From Malus domestica (Eukaryota; Streptophyta; Magnoliopsida; Rosales; Rosaceae): a DNA stretch of 64,000 nt. Below are positions 1-13,425 of the stretch, piece by piece; within the stretch, counting starts at the first letter, position 1, and every line of letters begins with the position of its first letter. The notes under the pieces were generated by a model. It was given only the letters and a program-made list of their open reading frames with translations. It was not told where the DNA came from and searched no databases. The translations under genes were made by a program, and so were the position numbers. The DNA is taken from positions 26,267,001 to 26,331,000 of the forward strand of contig NC_091674.1 of assembly GCF_042453785.1 (NCBI RefSeq), given 5' to 3'.

Positions 1-216
1 AAGCAGGTGTTGGGATGTGAAGGAGAGTAAGCGAATGTCTTAGTAGTACCAACATTTTCGGGGGGACTCGCTAAGACCTCTTAGTGAGCTACTTAGTCCA
101 CACGAGTCTTGTTTAGTACCATTAAACTTAGCCCATGTACAGAACAAATGCTGGACTAGACTAACAACTAGTCCAATCTAGTCCAGTGAAAGCTAACGAG
201 GCCAAACAAACGCCCC
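1..216. mobile_element. Right part of a MITE-like element cut by the window start
   Basis: The segment carries several short copies of TAGTCC in both orientations and ends with CCAAACAAACGCCCC. Read on the minus strand this gives GGGGCGTTTGTTTGG, the look of a MITE terminal inverted repeat. The matching left end would lie before position 1, so completeness and target-site duplication cannot be judged. No coding content is seen. Confidence 0.4.
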
Positions 217-848
217 ATAGAAAATAAAATATTTAGATGAGATTGTCTTTGAGCAAAACATTCGAAAAGTTTTTCAGTATGACCGACACACAGCCTGCTA
301 CACCAAATATAATAGTACAATTTGTTGGAAACTTGAAAAGAAAATATTTCAATTAATTGTATTCTGACACTTGTATTGTACCTTGTATTTTACAATAATT
401 TTCTAATAAAAAAGTTCGAATCTCGTTCTCTGCTGTATTAATGAAAAATATATTTACTGTAAAATATTTTTTAGAAAATAAATAAAACCAAAGAAAATTG
501 GCATGGAGAGCAATGGAGGCTGCAAGTGCATATCTATCATTTTGTATCACAAGTTAAACCAGTCACACACCTCCACACCTGAAACGGAAAAAAAACTGAA
601 AAAAACTAACTTCGTCTTCTTCAATTCTCTCTCTCCCGCCACTTATTCAATCCTCTGCAACTAAATCTCCGATGCCAAACTCGCTTCACAATCTGGTCTT
701 TCCAACAACTGCGCTAAAGTCCATCGGAGCTCCACCTCCCAATCCAATCACAACCGTCGGTTCCTGTCAGGTCCACTCTCTCTCTATCTTTCTTTCCCTC
801 TGAATTTCATAAATTTCGAACTCAAATTTATGATTCATTGACTTTCCA
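217..848 (+). promoter_or_regulatory. Upstream region and 5' leader of the PX-domain gene
   Basis: This is AT-rich sequence followed by a pyrimidine-rich stretch (about 600-800, with runs of CTCTCT) just before the first ATG, as is common in plant 5' leaders. No ORF of interest is present. No TATA box or transcription start can be fixed from sequence alone. Confidence 0.4.
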
Positions 849-3800
849 ATGATTGATGGAGAGACGACTGCCGGGGCCTCCTCTCCGGATCCCTCAATCC
901 CGCTTGATCCCAAATCGGACGGTGTTGGTGACGGCGGCAATTTCGATGGCGATGTTTCGCCCCGATCGCCTCCGTCGCGCTACTCCTCGTTCGGGGAGTC
1001 CGAGTACGAGCGCTATTGTAGCGCCAACTCGATGATGGGCAAGCCGAGCATGTGTAGCGCAATCACGGTTTTCAATGATTTCCCGGAGCCCAAATTCGGG
1101 TCGTTGAAAAGTTGGAGACTTGGGGAGGAGAGTGGTGGTTTGGATAATTTTAGTTTGGGAGGGAGGATTGAGAGGAATCGAGAGGATCGGAGAGTTTTGA
1201 GTAGTGGTAGGATTGAGTTTGGGAAGGAGGATGGTAGTATTGGAGGACGGCGGACTGCGAATTACGGGTCTAGTGGGTCGGAATTGTATGGCAATGAGGA
1301 TGCTGGTGGAGCTCATGATGTGGATGAATTGATGTCTTGGAAGCTTGAGAGTGGATCGTCGGGTTTAAGGGGGGGTTTGGATGTGAAGTATGGTTCGGAT
1401 AATAGTGACGAGGACAGTGAAAAAGGTACGGAAGTTTGGAGGGGAGTTGTGGGAAGTGATAGTGTTGGAGCTGGTGTAGCTGCCCAAGAGACCAATGATT
1501 CGAAAGGGGTTGGGATTGGGAACCAGTTTGTACCCAAAGTTGAAGAATTAGATGGAGGAGAGATAGGTAGGGAGGAAGGGACCTCTAATGAGTATTCAGA
1601 GGAAGAGGGGTCCATGTACAACTATGGTTCGGATGATGAGCGCAAGAGTGGATTTAGTCAGCAGAGGAATGTCCACCATTATCAGCAAGAAAAACCCCAG
1701 AATGAAAATCCGTTTCTTATTAACACATCTGTAGCCTTTGGCTCCGATGATTGGGATGATTTCATGGAAGAGACTGGAGGAAGTAATTTAGATTCTTTCA
1801 CGAACATATTTGAGGACCGGAGAGGAGAGAAAGTTGAAACCAAAAGGAAAGTTTCGAATTCCACTTCCATCACTTCAGTTGAGCATCAGAATGCATGTCA
1901 AACTGAGCAAGGAAATGACTTGACAGATGTGCAGCCTGGATGCAAACAAGTTCAAGCTGATAGTAAATCGGTAGAAGATGTTAACAGTTCCATGAAGCTA
2001 GCTAGTTCTCCAAGTTTTCTTGAAACCGATAGAGTAGAAGATGTGAAGGACATTCCTATGGCCAGTTATCAAGTTCAAGCTGTTGCTGATTTGGTTGAGT
2101 TTACCAAAAGTTCTTGTACTACCCCGACTGGTTTTCAAAATGTTCAAGAACCAGGGCTAGAAGATTCAAGTGATATTCCTTTGACAAATAATCAAGTTCC
2201 AGGTTCTGATGAATCAGCAAAACATAATAAAGATTCCTTGGTTGGCAATGTCCTTGAACTTCAGCCGGATCCACAAGCAAAAGAAATTCCTGACAAAAAG
2301 GGTTTGAGCATTTTGGATAATGGTGTTTCTGATGTGCATACATATATGAATACCGGGGAGGTCCTTGGGACTGATCATGGCCAAGATTTAGAACAGAAAA
2401 AGTTGGGGACTTTAAAAGTTAAATTGGACCCCCTTTCGAATATCTCAACTAATCAAATTAGCATCTATTCAACCAGAACTTCTGGAAATATGAAGACAGA
2501 GTTCCTTGAGGACCATAAGCCAAGTACACTGCCATCAACTTTTGAAAATAATACCACGAAAAGTCCTGTTTCAGAAGATATCCTTGAAGAATATCCTATG
2601 CCAGTTAAGGTTAGTCATGCTCAATACACTTTTTTCTTTTGGGTGGCACTAAATTATTGTAATTCAACTTAACTATTTTTTGCATTTGATTGGTCTAAGC
2701 CACGTGCGATTTCATGTCTCTGTGAATATTGAATGCATATTGTGCTGCTTGTGATACTCTGAGAAGTATCTCTATTTTTATATTCTGTCCAGTTCTTCAT
2801 ACTCAGTAAACATATAGCAGTGTTTGTCTTCGAAGAATTTCAAGTCTTTACCCGGATGGTAGCTTATGTTATACTCTTATTTAATCGTGAGTGGAGCTTA
2901 CCAGTGCTTGTTATAAGCAATGTGTGTATATTAGTTGTTGTACCACCTTTTGCAAGTGAATTGCTGGTTAATGACATTTGTAGTTATATGCTATGACGAC
3001 CTGATTTTATCCGTATAAGAATATTTTTGTGTCTCTCTTTTAAGTTGTCTGTATCTCATTTTCTGTATTGTTAATGCTGCAGACGGATAATTTTGAGCTT
3101 AATGAATTCTATGATGAGTTTGTTAATGAAATGGAGGAAATTCTGCTCGACTCTGCTGAGTCCCCAGGGGCAAGGTTCACTCATAGCAACAGGTTCTTAC
3201 AATCACAGCAATATCTACCAGTAAGAGATGGTGGGTCGACTGCTTCTACTTCTGGTACAGATGATGCTCATTTGTTCAATCAGCATTCGTTGAGAATTGA
3301 TGGGGTCGAAGTGGTGGGTGCAAGGCAGAAGAAGGGAGATGTCTCATTTAGTGAAAGACTGGTGGGAGTTAAAGAATACACTGTGTATAAAATAAAAGTA
3401 TTGAGTGGCGAGGATCAATGGGAGGTGGAACGTCGATATCGCGATTTCTTTACACTCTATCGTCGATTAAAAACATTTTTTTCTGACCACGGCTGGGATC
3501 TACCTTCTCCCTGGTCTGCTGTAGAAAAGGAATCCAGAAAGATTTTTGGAAATGCGTCTCCTGATGTTATTGCAGAGAGAAGTGTTCTCATCCAAGAATG
3601 TCTACGGTCCGTTCTCCATTACAGGTTCTTTTCCAGTCCGCCAAGTGCATTAGTATGGTTTCTCTCTCCTCAAGATTCAGTTCCTAGCTCCCTGGAATCA
3701 TATACACCTGAGTCTCTAACTAGAAGAGCAGACACAGAAGATATATCCACTTTGGGAAAGACCATATCACTTATTGTTGAAATTCGACAATCCAAATCTT

Positions 3801-5330
3801 TGAAGCAGATGCTAGAAGCACAACACTATACTTGTGCTGGATGCCACAAGCATTTTGATGATGGAAGGACTTTGATACAGGATTTTGCACAGACACTAGG
3901 ATGGGGCAAGCCTCGACTTTGTGAATATACTGGTCAATTATTTTGCTCTTCGTGCCATGCAAATGAAATTGCAATCATACCAGCAAGAGTGTTGCATAAC
4001 TGGGATTTTACGCAATATCCTGTTTCGCAATATGCTAAATCTTATCTGGATTCTATACATGACCAGGTACCATGAAGACTAGCACACCTTCTTTGTGATT
4101 AAATTATGTATATGTTATGTCAGTGAATTGCAGCTGCATGAGTAAGCAATATACTGACATATTTTTAACATTTTACATCCAACTTAATCTTTATAGGATC
4201 ATTTGTTTTGCAGCCCATGCTCTGCGTCAGTGCAGTTAATCCATTCCTTTTCTCGAAGGTTCCAGCATTGCTTAATGTTATGGGTGTGAGGAAGAAAATA
4301 GGAACCATTCTTCCTTATGTTCGTTGCCCATTCCGTAAGTCAATCAACAAAGGATTCGGGTCTCGAAGATATCTTCTAGAAAGCAATGATTTTTTTGCAC
4401 TGAGAGACCTCATTGATCTTTCCAAAGGAGCCTTTGCAGGTTAGATTCTAATAACAAGCTTTATCTCATATCATGCATGTCTGTTTCTTTCTTATAACGG
4501 AAATAAGACAGATTTATGAATTTACATGTGATAGCCTGACCTGATATGTATGTGTGCGCATATATATTTTTTGACGTGCCATCTTTGTGGCAGTGCTGCC
4601 CGTGATTGTGGAGACTGCCTTGAGGAAAATTCTGGACCATATAACGGAGCAGTGTCTCATATGCTGTGATGTGGGAGTCCCCTGTGGAGCACGACAAGCA
4701 TGCAGTGATCCTTCATCTCTCATTTTCCCCTTTCAGGTGGGCATCAGCAGTAATATTATACGATATATGGTTCCTGTTCATGTGGATAACAAGACCTTTC
4801 GTGTTTGTCTGTATTTCGGTTTTTATATGTTCCAAAATCTTTATTCTCTGGGCTTTTGGCCAATAATGTTAGTGGGCACCGTGCGACAAACCTTTATACC
4901 ACTCCTTTTCTCCTCATCTTGCAAACCAACTGAACATTTTGTTTCCCTTACTAGGAACCCTTGAATTCCATATATTGCGTGATGAATTAGTAACCGTAGT
5001 TGTTATAATCTGACTAAAAGTTATTGGCAGGAGGATGAAATTGAAAGGTGTCCGTCTTGCGAATCAGTATTCCACAAGCCTTGCTTAAGAAAGGTCATGG
5101 ACTGCACTTGCGGGGCACGCCTCAGGGAAGACGAACCAGCACAGCTTATCAAGAGGGCAAGCTCCGGGGTCAGTGCTGAGATCAGTGGACTTCTGGACTT
5201 GTTTGGGGGAGGGTCAGGTTCCGGATTACTCTCGGGTCTATTTTCGAAGGTGAAGCCAGAGAAGCCGAGGGAACATAAAGACAGCGACAACGTCATTTTA
5301 ATGGGTTCGTTACCAAGCACTTCTTTATAA
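849..5330 (+). CDS. PX-domain protein with Rubicon-homology (DUF4206-type) zinc region
   Basis: Five exons join in phase: 849-2609, 3083-4066, 4214-4439, 4594-4736 and 5031-5330, giving 1137 aa. Residues 1-587 are acidic, Ser/Gly-rich and look disordered. A PX domain lies at about 676-784, with the basic signature ERRYRDFFTLYRRL that in PX domains contacts phosphoinositide. A cysteine/histidine-rich region starts at about 835 (YTCAGCHKHF, then LFCSSCH) and finishes near 1045-1070 (CPSCESVFHKPC, CTCG); this matches the zinc-binding Rubicon-homology region known in animal Rubicon and PLEKHM1. Family knowledge points to a cytosolic protein on PI3P-bearing endosomes, perhaps linked to trafficking or autophagy; the plant role is inference. 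The start is the first ATG of the long exon-1 frame. It lies tail to tail with the next gene. Confidence 0.9.
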
Positions 5331-5638
5331 TCACCTGCATCTGCATTGTATTATATATATATATATATTCATTTTGGCTTGATTTGAAATATGGAAATTT
5401 CATTGTTTGCACCTGGTATTGAATAATCATAAGATAGCGGCCCAACATTGTGTAGCTAAATCCTTAAGGTTGGACAAGAATATATTCTTGTTGGCTGGTC
5501 CTTGTATTGTAAATTTGAACTTTCAGCTCCATCGTTGTAATGTTAGCGGTAAAACCCGCCTTTTAAATATTGTCATTTGGGTGAGATTCTTCGGTTTCAC
5601 TGACCATGATAGGCACATAATTGTATATAATTGGCACT
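5331..5638. other. 3' flank of the PX-domain gene
   Basis: Short AT-rich spacer with a (TA)n run at about 5353-5369 shortly after the stop codon. It probably contains the 3' UTR and poly(A) site. No gene is seen. Confidence 0.4.
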
Positions 5639-6437
5639 ATTCTAAAAATCTCTGCCTAGGCGCTAAGCGGATGACCATCGTCCCGATTAATGCCTAGACG
5701 TTTGAAATTAAGAAAGGGTGCTTAGGGGTGGTTTGGGAGTGAGGTGCTTAAAAAAAAAGCACCTATGAAAAAAAGCTGTGAGGGTTTTAGGTGTTTGGTA
5801 AACTAAAAAAAAAGGGTTTATTTTAGAAGCTGCTGTGAGAATAAGCTGAAATCAAAGGAAAAAGCTGAAGCTGCTATTTGCAGCTTTGGAAAACTGGTTT
5901 TTTTTCAAAGCACACAGAGCTACAGTTCTCCTTTAATGAAAAGAACCACTATCGGACTGTTTTTTTTTTCCAAAAGCACTTTTACAAAAAAATTTACCAA
6001 ACACTCTGCTGATTTATTTCACAGCTGCTTATTCTCACAGCAACTTTTTTTCATAACACAGCAATACCAAACCAGCCCTTAGACTTGCTGAGGTGCCCGC
6101 CTAGACCATCTAGGCACCTGCCTAACTCGTCCAGACCTGCTTAGGTTGCGACTCACTTAGACAGAAAATAGATAACTTTTATTTTTTTTCAATAAATTAT
6201 AAGAGACTTGTCGAATACTTAAATAAACGTACATTATATGTTTGTTCTCCATGTTTTCATCATGTTCCAATACTTTATAATAAATATGTCATTATATTTT
6301 GTAGTTTATGATGAAATTATATATATTTTAAGTATAAACAGACACTTATTTACACGAAATATAATAGATTTACTTAAATCCGCCTAGGCGCTAGGCCCCA
6401 GCCCGCCGCCCGACTAGCGCCTAGCGTCTTTTAGAAT
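5639..6437. mobile_element. TIR element interrupted by a second MITE
   Basis: The left end ATTCTAAAAATC followed by CTAGGCGCTA is mirrored at the right end by TAGCGCCTAG and TTTTAGAAT, so the termini are imperfect inverted repeats of about 25 bp. The body contains repeated GCCTAG/CTAGGC motifs and is AT-rich towards the right. Positions 5725-6078 are a younger, separate MITE. Without that insert the element is about 445 bp. I found no clear target-site duplication, so the superfamily is open. Confidence 0.55.
5725..6078. mobile_element. Tourist-like (PIF/Harbinger) MITE
   Basis: The terminal inverted repeats GGGGTGGTTTGG and CCAAACCAGCCC are flanked on both sides by TTA (5722-5724 and 6079-6081), the 3-bp duplication typical of PIF/Harbinger MITEs. 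Subterminal parts also pair: TGCTGTGAGAATAAGCTG near 5831 against CAGCTGCTTATTCTCACAGC near 6022. It is 354 bp long and non-coding. It sits inside the TIR element 5639-6437, so it inserted later. Confidence 0.8.
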
Positions 6438-6859
6438 CTTAACAACTGATATTAGGGCATATTTTCTCTCTTATTTCATTGGGTTCCAACAACACATCGG
6501 AATTCTCATGGAACGAGAATATAAATAAAAGATTTATTAGTGGGGAATTAACAAAAGCAGATTAATTGAATGGTATTAAGGAATAAGATATATAGAGTAT
6601 AATTTCTTTCTGATATGCCTAAGTATATGCAGTTGCAAGTTGCAACCTACAAGTATATGCCACTAATTAGGGTAATGCTTTGAGCATCCAAAACTTAATC
6701 ACCAAACAAACGTTTTCCTTCAATCTGTTGAAGGCATTGAATCCATAATTCTAAAATCTCATCTCTGGACTTCTGTTTGCTCTCCTTCTACAAAGAATTT
6801 CGGCAGTATATTTTCTTTCGGGATACTGTACGGTGTCTGGCTTCAGCTTGCCGCCTGAA
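6438..6859. other. Intergenic spacer between convergent genes
   Basis: AT-rich sequence between the PX gene and the minus-strand membrane-protein gene. The right part should hold the 3' UTR of the latter. No further feature is seen. Confidence 0.4.
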
Positions 6860-8616
6860 CTACCTCGCGCATTGATACGATTCAGGCCACCACGTCGAAA
6901 ACAGATGGTGTTTGAGCTTCATTATCAGAGCAAAAATGCTGTAGCATGGGATGTGCAGTAGACCGACGGACAAGTACCACACCGGAGCATATGGCGATGA
7001 CAAGTCTAGAAATGGATACGGCCACCTGTTTTTGAGAGGCGAAAATCGTCACTACAAGTAGAAGCTTATGGCGCAGCAAAATGATACGAAAATAGTCTGC
7101 AATATGCGAAACCAAAGAGATGATGAATTTACCAGAACTTGACACAAGCATGGAAGAGCCACTGGAAAACTACGTAAAAGACTGTCCACAGGAAGAAATA
7201 CCCAATTCGGAACCAGGGAAAGGGCTGAAAATCGAGAAATTTATGGATATTAATCGTCAATGTATTCATGATAAGAACTGGAAACCCTTACCCTGCAGTG
7301 AATTGGAAATTTGAGCTGAGAAGGGCAACTTACCAAGCTGTTCAAAGCGGTATCGCCGAGCAAGAAAACTGCATTGATCGAGTGCATATTTATAATGAAC
7401 TGTCAAAGAAAGGATTAAACATGTTCGTTTAGTATCATAATCACTGCTTACGTAAACTAATCACGATATTATGAGATGATAGAAAATCTAAAACAGACAG
7501 AGAAGAGCAGGGCAGAGTATTATATGGCTTATTGCACTTACAAAATTCAAGTTGTAATCTTTGATTGCAAGAAATGGAACTAGTATGAACCAGAAGACGA
7601 AATCTGTGAGAAGAACAGCACCGGCGTTCATCTGTTTACATGTAAAAATGTGGCGATTAAGCGAATTAAATAATATTATGCTGCACATTCTTGAAGACCA
7701 AGTGATAATTACAAGTCCTAAAACATTTTAATAACCTGGAAAATTATTTGGAAGACATAACCCGAAAAGCCAGCAGGTTGGCGAGGTTGAGGTTGTTCAA
7801 CATGGGGGGCTGAGGATTTCTCTGTGGTTGAAGTACTACAAGAAACTACGTGCGAAGGAGTCGCACGAGTAGAGCCTTGCTCTGTATCTGCCTCAAAACT
7901 ATCAACCCTATCGCCGGCAGTTTTCTTATGGTAGCGGTAGCATCCCCGAATGGAGAGCAACGATCCAAGCTGCACATGAAAATCGACATCAGCAGAAATC
8001 GAAAAATACTTAAAAAAGGAGAACAAGAACATTCAAGCAGAAAAGGAACTTACCCCAAAATAAATTGTGATCAATGCAAAAGTCCATCTGTCGAAAACCA
8101 AAATAACATCACTAATCAGAAGCCAAATAATTCAAAGATTTGGAGAAGCACTTTTCGGAAAAGCTGGACTCGTATAATCACAGATAGACTAAAATGCTAT
8201 TGTGTTCATCAAATGGCTTAAGAGATGACAACTTACTGTGTGTAGAAGAGAAAAATGCTGCCTCCATCCACGAAAGCGGTGACGATGAGCAGAATCAAGA
8301 GCACAAAGAAAGCGAAAACCCGAAAAGCCAGAAGCCAAGCTGGATGAATTCCCTTGAGGCAAGGTCTCCAGGTTTCATCCTCAAACAATGCTCCTGCAGG
8401 CGTTTGTTGCTGTGTTTCTCCGCTGCTACCGCGGTTTGAAATGCCCCTTCTTGCTTCGTATTTGCACACCACAAACACCGAAAGAGTCATCGCAATCGAA
8501 ATCCACACGGTGCAGAGCAAGACCCGCCAGTTGAGCCAGTAACTTGGAGTTGTTGTGTCTGCAGTCATGTTTGGCTGCCAAGAAGAACCTTTTGGAACTC
8601 CTGTTGTTAAACTCAT
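6860..8616 (-). CDS. Conserved plant multipass membrane protein (At1g10660/At5g62960-like)
   Basis: Seven exons on the minus strand join in phase: 8616-8237, 8087-8054, 7969-7736, 7631-7542, 7399-7334, 7224-7133 and 7025-6860, giving 353 aa. The protein has about six to seven hydrophobic segments: residues 31-51, 95-117, then those around TFALITIYFGLGSLLSI, LLTDFVFWFILVPFLAI, INAVFLLGDTAL, IGYFFLWTVFYVVFQWLF and VWYLSVGLLHIPCYSIFALI. Family hallmarks are WRPCLKGIHP before the second segment and WWPYPFLDLSSPYAPVWY near the C terminus. A Ser/Thr/Gln-rich loop in exon 3 separates two membrane blocks. The biochemical role is not known to me. All splice sites are GT-AG and no frame is broken, so the gene looks functional. 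Confidence 0.85.
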
Positions 8617-9560
8617 GATGTTATAACCCTTTTACTTAATTATCTGATCGTTTTTTCACTCAAACAATGATTTGGGTTGCCTGGAAATTTGTCTTCAAAT
8701 CGTCAAATAGTAAGAAACTTGGTTAATAAACAAAATTTTAGTTTACAAAATAAAGAATTGTTGTAAATTATTTTACAGGGGAAACTTGCAGGGAAAGACA
8801 AAAAAAAGAGGGAAACTTGCAGGGAAAGAAAAGAGAGAGAGAGAGAGAGAAGAACAGCTGAGGAAATTAGAAATTCAATTAAATAATTTGAATTTTGAGA
8901 TATCTACAAAAACCCAAAAGGCAGAAGATGTTTTCGAAATCAAAGAACTTCAAAAATCACAAGAAAATTAAAAAAATAAAATAAAATAAAAGAATAAAGT
9001 GGAGGAATAAATAAGGTGATGAAAAAGTTAAAGTCGAAATACTCAAAGGAACAACCAAATGACAAACAAATTTACGAAAATCCAGATCCAGAGAGGAAGA
9101 AGAGAGAAGCAAGATAATACAGTACTAATGCAAAGAAACCACATTTGCAGATGAACTTGGTTGTTGATGGGATTAAATGCAAACTCAAAAGCCAGAAAAC
9201 AAAACCCTACTCATATATGAACACATTAAGGCTTGAGATTAAGCAGAGATTCCAAACTTTAGGTAGATTTTTGCAGAGAAAGGCACACAAAACAGACATT
9301 TTTTTGATAATTTTACTATAATTATACATAAAAATGGGATGAAAAGAAGCAGCAGCAGCAAAATTCTAAGCAAAGGAAGGTTGATACTTACAAGCGAAAG
9401 CAAAGAAAACTTGGAGGTGTTTGAGAGGTATTAGAGATGCTTTGCTTCTTTGCTGTGGAGGGAGAGAAGTCTAGAGAGAGAATGGAGGGGGGGGGGGTGG
9501 GGGGAGAGAGAGGAAAAGGATGGAATGCTTTGAGCAGAAGGCACAAGGCTTTCACTTTCC
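8617..9560 (-). promoter_or_regulatory. 5' leader (probable UTR intron) and proximal promoter of the membrane-protein gene
   Basis: On the minus strand a good donor (CGCTT|GTAAGTATC) lies at 9391/9392. It suggests a leader exon at about 9392-9540 and a 5'-UTR intron reaching towards the ATG at 8616; the acceptor is not obvious. The region also holds (GA)n at 8831-8850 and a G-run at about 9485-9502. No competing ORF is convincing. Confidence 0.35.
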
Positions 9561-12500
9561 TAATATATATATATATTCAGCAAAATCTTCCGAAAAAGAC
9601 CAAAGTCCTCTGGAGTCTCTCTCTCTCTCTCTCTCTCTCTCTACATTTCCATGCAGATATTAAATTACTGATAAAATGTAAGCTTTCATCAACTTTCTTG
9701 GATAATTATATTTTTATTAATATTAAATCTTTAATATTTAATAAGAGACCAACCAGGGAACAATTGTCTGAATTTTTTATTGGAATTTGGCATTAATGCT
9801 TGAGGATATGCTTTTTGAGTACCAAGACTGGTTTTTTGATCAAGGAATAAAGCAAACTGTATTTGGGTCGATTTGAGTCAGTTAACCCATTCAAAAGCAA
9901 CTTATAAAAAAACATAAAAAAGTAACCGTCCCTAAGTTCTATAGGGTGCATTTTTGTTCCCCACTCTCGAGAAAAATTTTCAATGTGCTGAGAATATTAG
10001 TTTAACCAATTGTATTATGATATTTGTTGTACATGATTGTGCTATCCGCACATTAGCACCTTCAAATGGTGGAATGTACACCATCCTTATCAGGTGATGG
10101 GCAAAAATATTCCCTTTTCCGAAGCAATATAAATGTTTTCAAAAAAAAAAAAAAACACTTTTAAGTACTTTTAAAAAACCACTTAGATTTAAAATAAGCA
10201 TTATTATAAAGAAAAAAAAAACTTTAACAAAAGCACATACAAGTGTTTTTTACCTAACAATTTCAAACCAGCTCTAATGTATCTGGATTAATAAATGTAT
10301 GTCAAAAGGAATTGGGTTAATTGATTTGCCATGATTTGTGATTTCAACTTAGTTTTTGACCAATGATTTGGGACCCATGAAGTCATGATTATTTCGATCA
10401 AATTAGATATCATAAAATTGGGAACTAGGACCCATTAATTTCAGAAACTTGCATGGCTTGTTGAATCCTTAATGGGTGGGGTCTCTAATGTGTAAAGAGT
10501 AATGATTGTGTTAGCTTTCAGTTAAAGCATGAGATTCATAGCCTCACAGATTGTGTGACCTACCTGACTTGCCTGTTAGACCAGAAAATGCCACCTATTT
10601 TAATCACTATATCTCATCTTATTGGTTATTGGTTATGCATTATATATCATCCCGTGCCGGAGTAAACATTCTCTTACTTCTAAATTTTCCACTTTTAGTT
10701 TTTTTATTTATTTGAACGCTCATGATTAAGAAACATCAACATATTTTGTTAACTTTTTATAGAGAGAAAAAAAAAAAAGCAAGGTGAGAGAGGAGGTGGG
10801 GGAATGGAATTTGGAGAGAAGAGAATTATACTCTTACGAGAAAATCTTCGATCAAGTTGTCTAATCATGTGAATTGTCCGACTAACATTACAAAAGAATG
10901 AGAATTTCAACATTTCAATCTTATCCGAGTTCATGCTAGTCCCACCCCTTCATTCTGTCCTATTCCAACCAATATCACAAAACCGATAAGAAACTACACC
11001 ACTACATATTTATTTTCATTCGATCTCACGCTAGTATTGCCCATAAAACTATCCTATGCGGCAGCCCTACTTAAGAATGTGGTGTCTACTAGTTGACGGA
11101 TTGTTATGTTTTATAAAAGTGGAACACAAATTTCACCGCCCTGAATGGCTTTATAGCTTTCATCACAAGTTATAGAACAAAAAAAAAGGAAAGAAAAAGA
11201 CACCGAAGAAACAAAATACAAAAGAAAAATAAAAATAAAATTGAGAAAATTAAGACTGGTAATTAAATTAATTAGTTAATATCCCATCGATATCCCAAAA
11301 CGAGTGAAAGTTTTGCAGAACAGTTCTTTTTAGTTTTTATTATATATATATATATATATATATATTGGCTTTTGATTAACGCGTTACGTAATATGAAGGT
11401 GAAATTGACAGGTGCATTGCAAAGAAGGTGCAGAAAATAGTCGTTTAGTTAAGACGGTGACAAGCGTGGTCGCCAAGCAAGCAGAAATCTTAGGCGGACA
11501 CCACTAATTGCTTGGACAATGGGCAACCATAAATCAGGGGATTTCACTCATATATTGTCATAAAATCACAATCTGAGGGACTGAAAGACATTCACGTAGT
11601 ATTAAACTATGATTGGACAACAGGCTACAAATTCAGATCATTTAATGTTTGTAGCGTTTGAAACTACGTAACATGAAAAAGTTTTCCAACTTTTAAGCGC
11701 CCACAAAAAGATAAATTCTAGCATCTAGACCACGTGTACCAAAGTGTCAAAAACACAAAACACCACACATACTCCACCCTCCTAATTTTAAGGCTCACAC
11801 ACCTGTCCCAAACTGTTATCGCACTCTCTCTCTCTTTCTCATTGTCCTTAGTCTGATTTTCAGACAGAAGAACGTTTCTCACACAAAGTAGGATTCTCTC
11901 CCCTTTTATTCTCATCCCCTTCTCTCTCCCCTCCTCTCACACTCTCCTTTTTATCTTACTGTCTTTATATAAAAATTATATAAGATGTTGATGTGACTTA
12001 ATTATAGCCATTTAAGTAGGAGAAGAGAAAATGAGAGAGAGAGAGATTAGGAGGGAAGATAATCCTCCTCCCTCTGGCACAAGGGTTAGAGAATAGGATG
12101 AGGAGTGAGAACATGTTGGTCTCTAACAACTAAGTATGGTAGTTAACATTATAATTAAAGTACTAATTAAGTACTTATTACAGACTATAAAAAATGATTA
12201 GATGCCGCACCTCAAGACCCATTATCGTCACCGCTGGCTAATTGGTTTATTATTCGAAATGAAAACACTGAATAGTTCAAATCTGTTTTGTTTTTGGTGG
12301 ATCGTGAAATATAAAAATTTGTTAATTATGCTAATGAAGTTTTAGAATATGATTTAGGTGGCAAACAAATCATTCATTCTCCACACGTCACAGCTAGTTT
12401 TGTTCAAACAGAAGATTCCTCTTCAGTTAGTTCATGCCAAAAAGATGTTTTAGATTTTGGCCATTACCATTCATGATTTCTAAATAAAAACTCATCTACA

Positions 12501-13392
12501 TATAAACGTCCAATAAAAGCCTAAATTTAAAATCTGCAGCCACATCGAAACACTATTGACCTACTAATACAATTTATTTACACCCATGCCACTTTCCCAA
12601 ATCCCTAAATTTATTCCAAATTAAAAGTTGTAGAAAAAGTGAAATAAAATATATAAACTGTTGTATTGCATTAATTGTATCCATATCATACCAAAAATTT
12701 ACCTTTTTGTGATATGTATATTTTGCATTAATTGGGAAGTAAATTAATTTGTTCCAATTATTAAAAAAAATATACTAAATCCATATTATATATTTTGAAT
12801 CAAATAACACTTCTCTAACTTGTAGGTAAATTATTTTTCATGTATTGTTATATATATTAGGCACGTTTTATTCTTGTATAAATATAGGTATGACACAATA
12901 TTTTTCAATGTAATACATCAAATTACAGTTCTTCTTGTTATGGGTAAATTATTCTCCATGTATTAGTGAAAAAAATATATTATATTACACACGGGGTATA
13001 ATTTTTTCGTAAGTAAATTATTGGAAATTAATTTGTTCCAATTATATAAAAAATATATATACTACATCTTGATTATATATATATATATTTTTTTTTTTTT
13101 GAGAAAACCTAGATTATATATTTTGAATCAAATAACATTTTTGTATACATGATAGGTAAATTATTTTTCATGTATTATTACATATATATTAGCCTATTAG
13201 GGACATTTTTTGATAAAAATATATAAAGTAATATGTATATGATTGTTTGTAGGTAAAAAGTTACAATCAAAAGCATGATCCAATTCCTAAGTTTATGCAA
13301 TAATTTGTTGTTGGTATACAATATTTTGCATCATTGGAAATGAACATTTCAAATAGTAGGTAGGTAAATTAATATGGTCTAATTATATAAAG

Positions 13393-13424
<32 letters not shown>
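9561..13424. other. AT-rich intergenic DNA with microsatellites
   Basis: No gene was recognised. Simple repeats are (CT)n at 9615-9642, (TA)n at about 11340-11365 and (CA)n followed by (TA)n at 13393-13424. A fragment around 10140-10275 (poly-A tracts, CACTTTTAAGTACTTTTAA, ending TTTCAAACCAGCTCTAA) resembles one end of a MITE but its partner was not found. CT-rich sequence lies at 11820-11945. Confidence 0.45.

Positions 13425-13425
<1 letters not shown>

Noticed and set aside
9437..9796. 119-codon ORF on the plus strand
   Set aside because: It runs through the leader of the membrane-protein gene, G-runs and a (CT)n microsatellite, which creates long SLSLSL; not a real protein.
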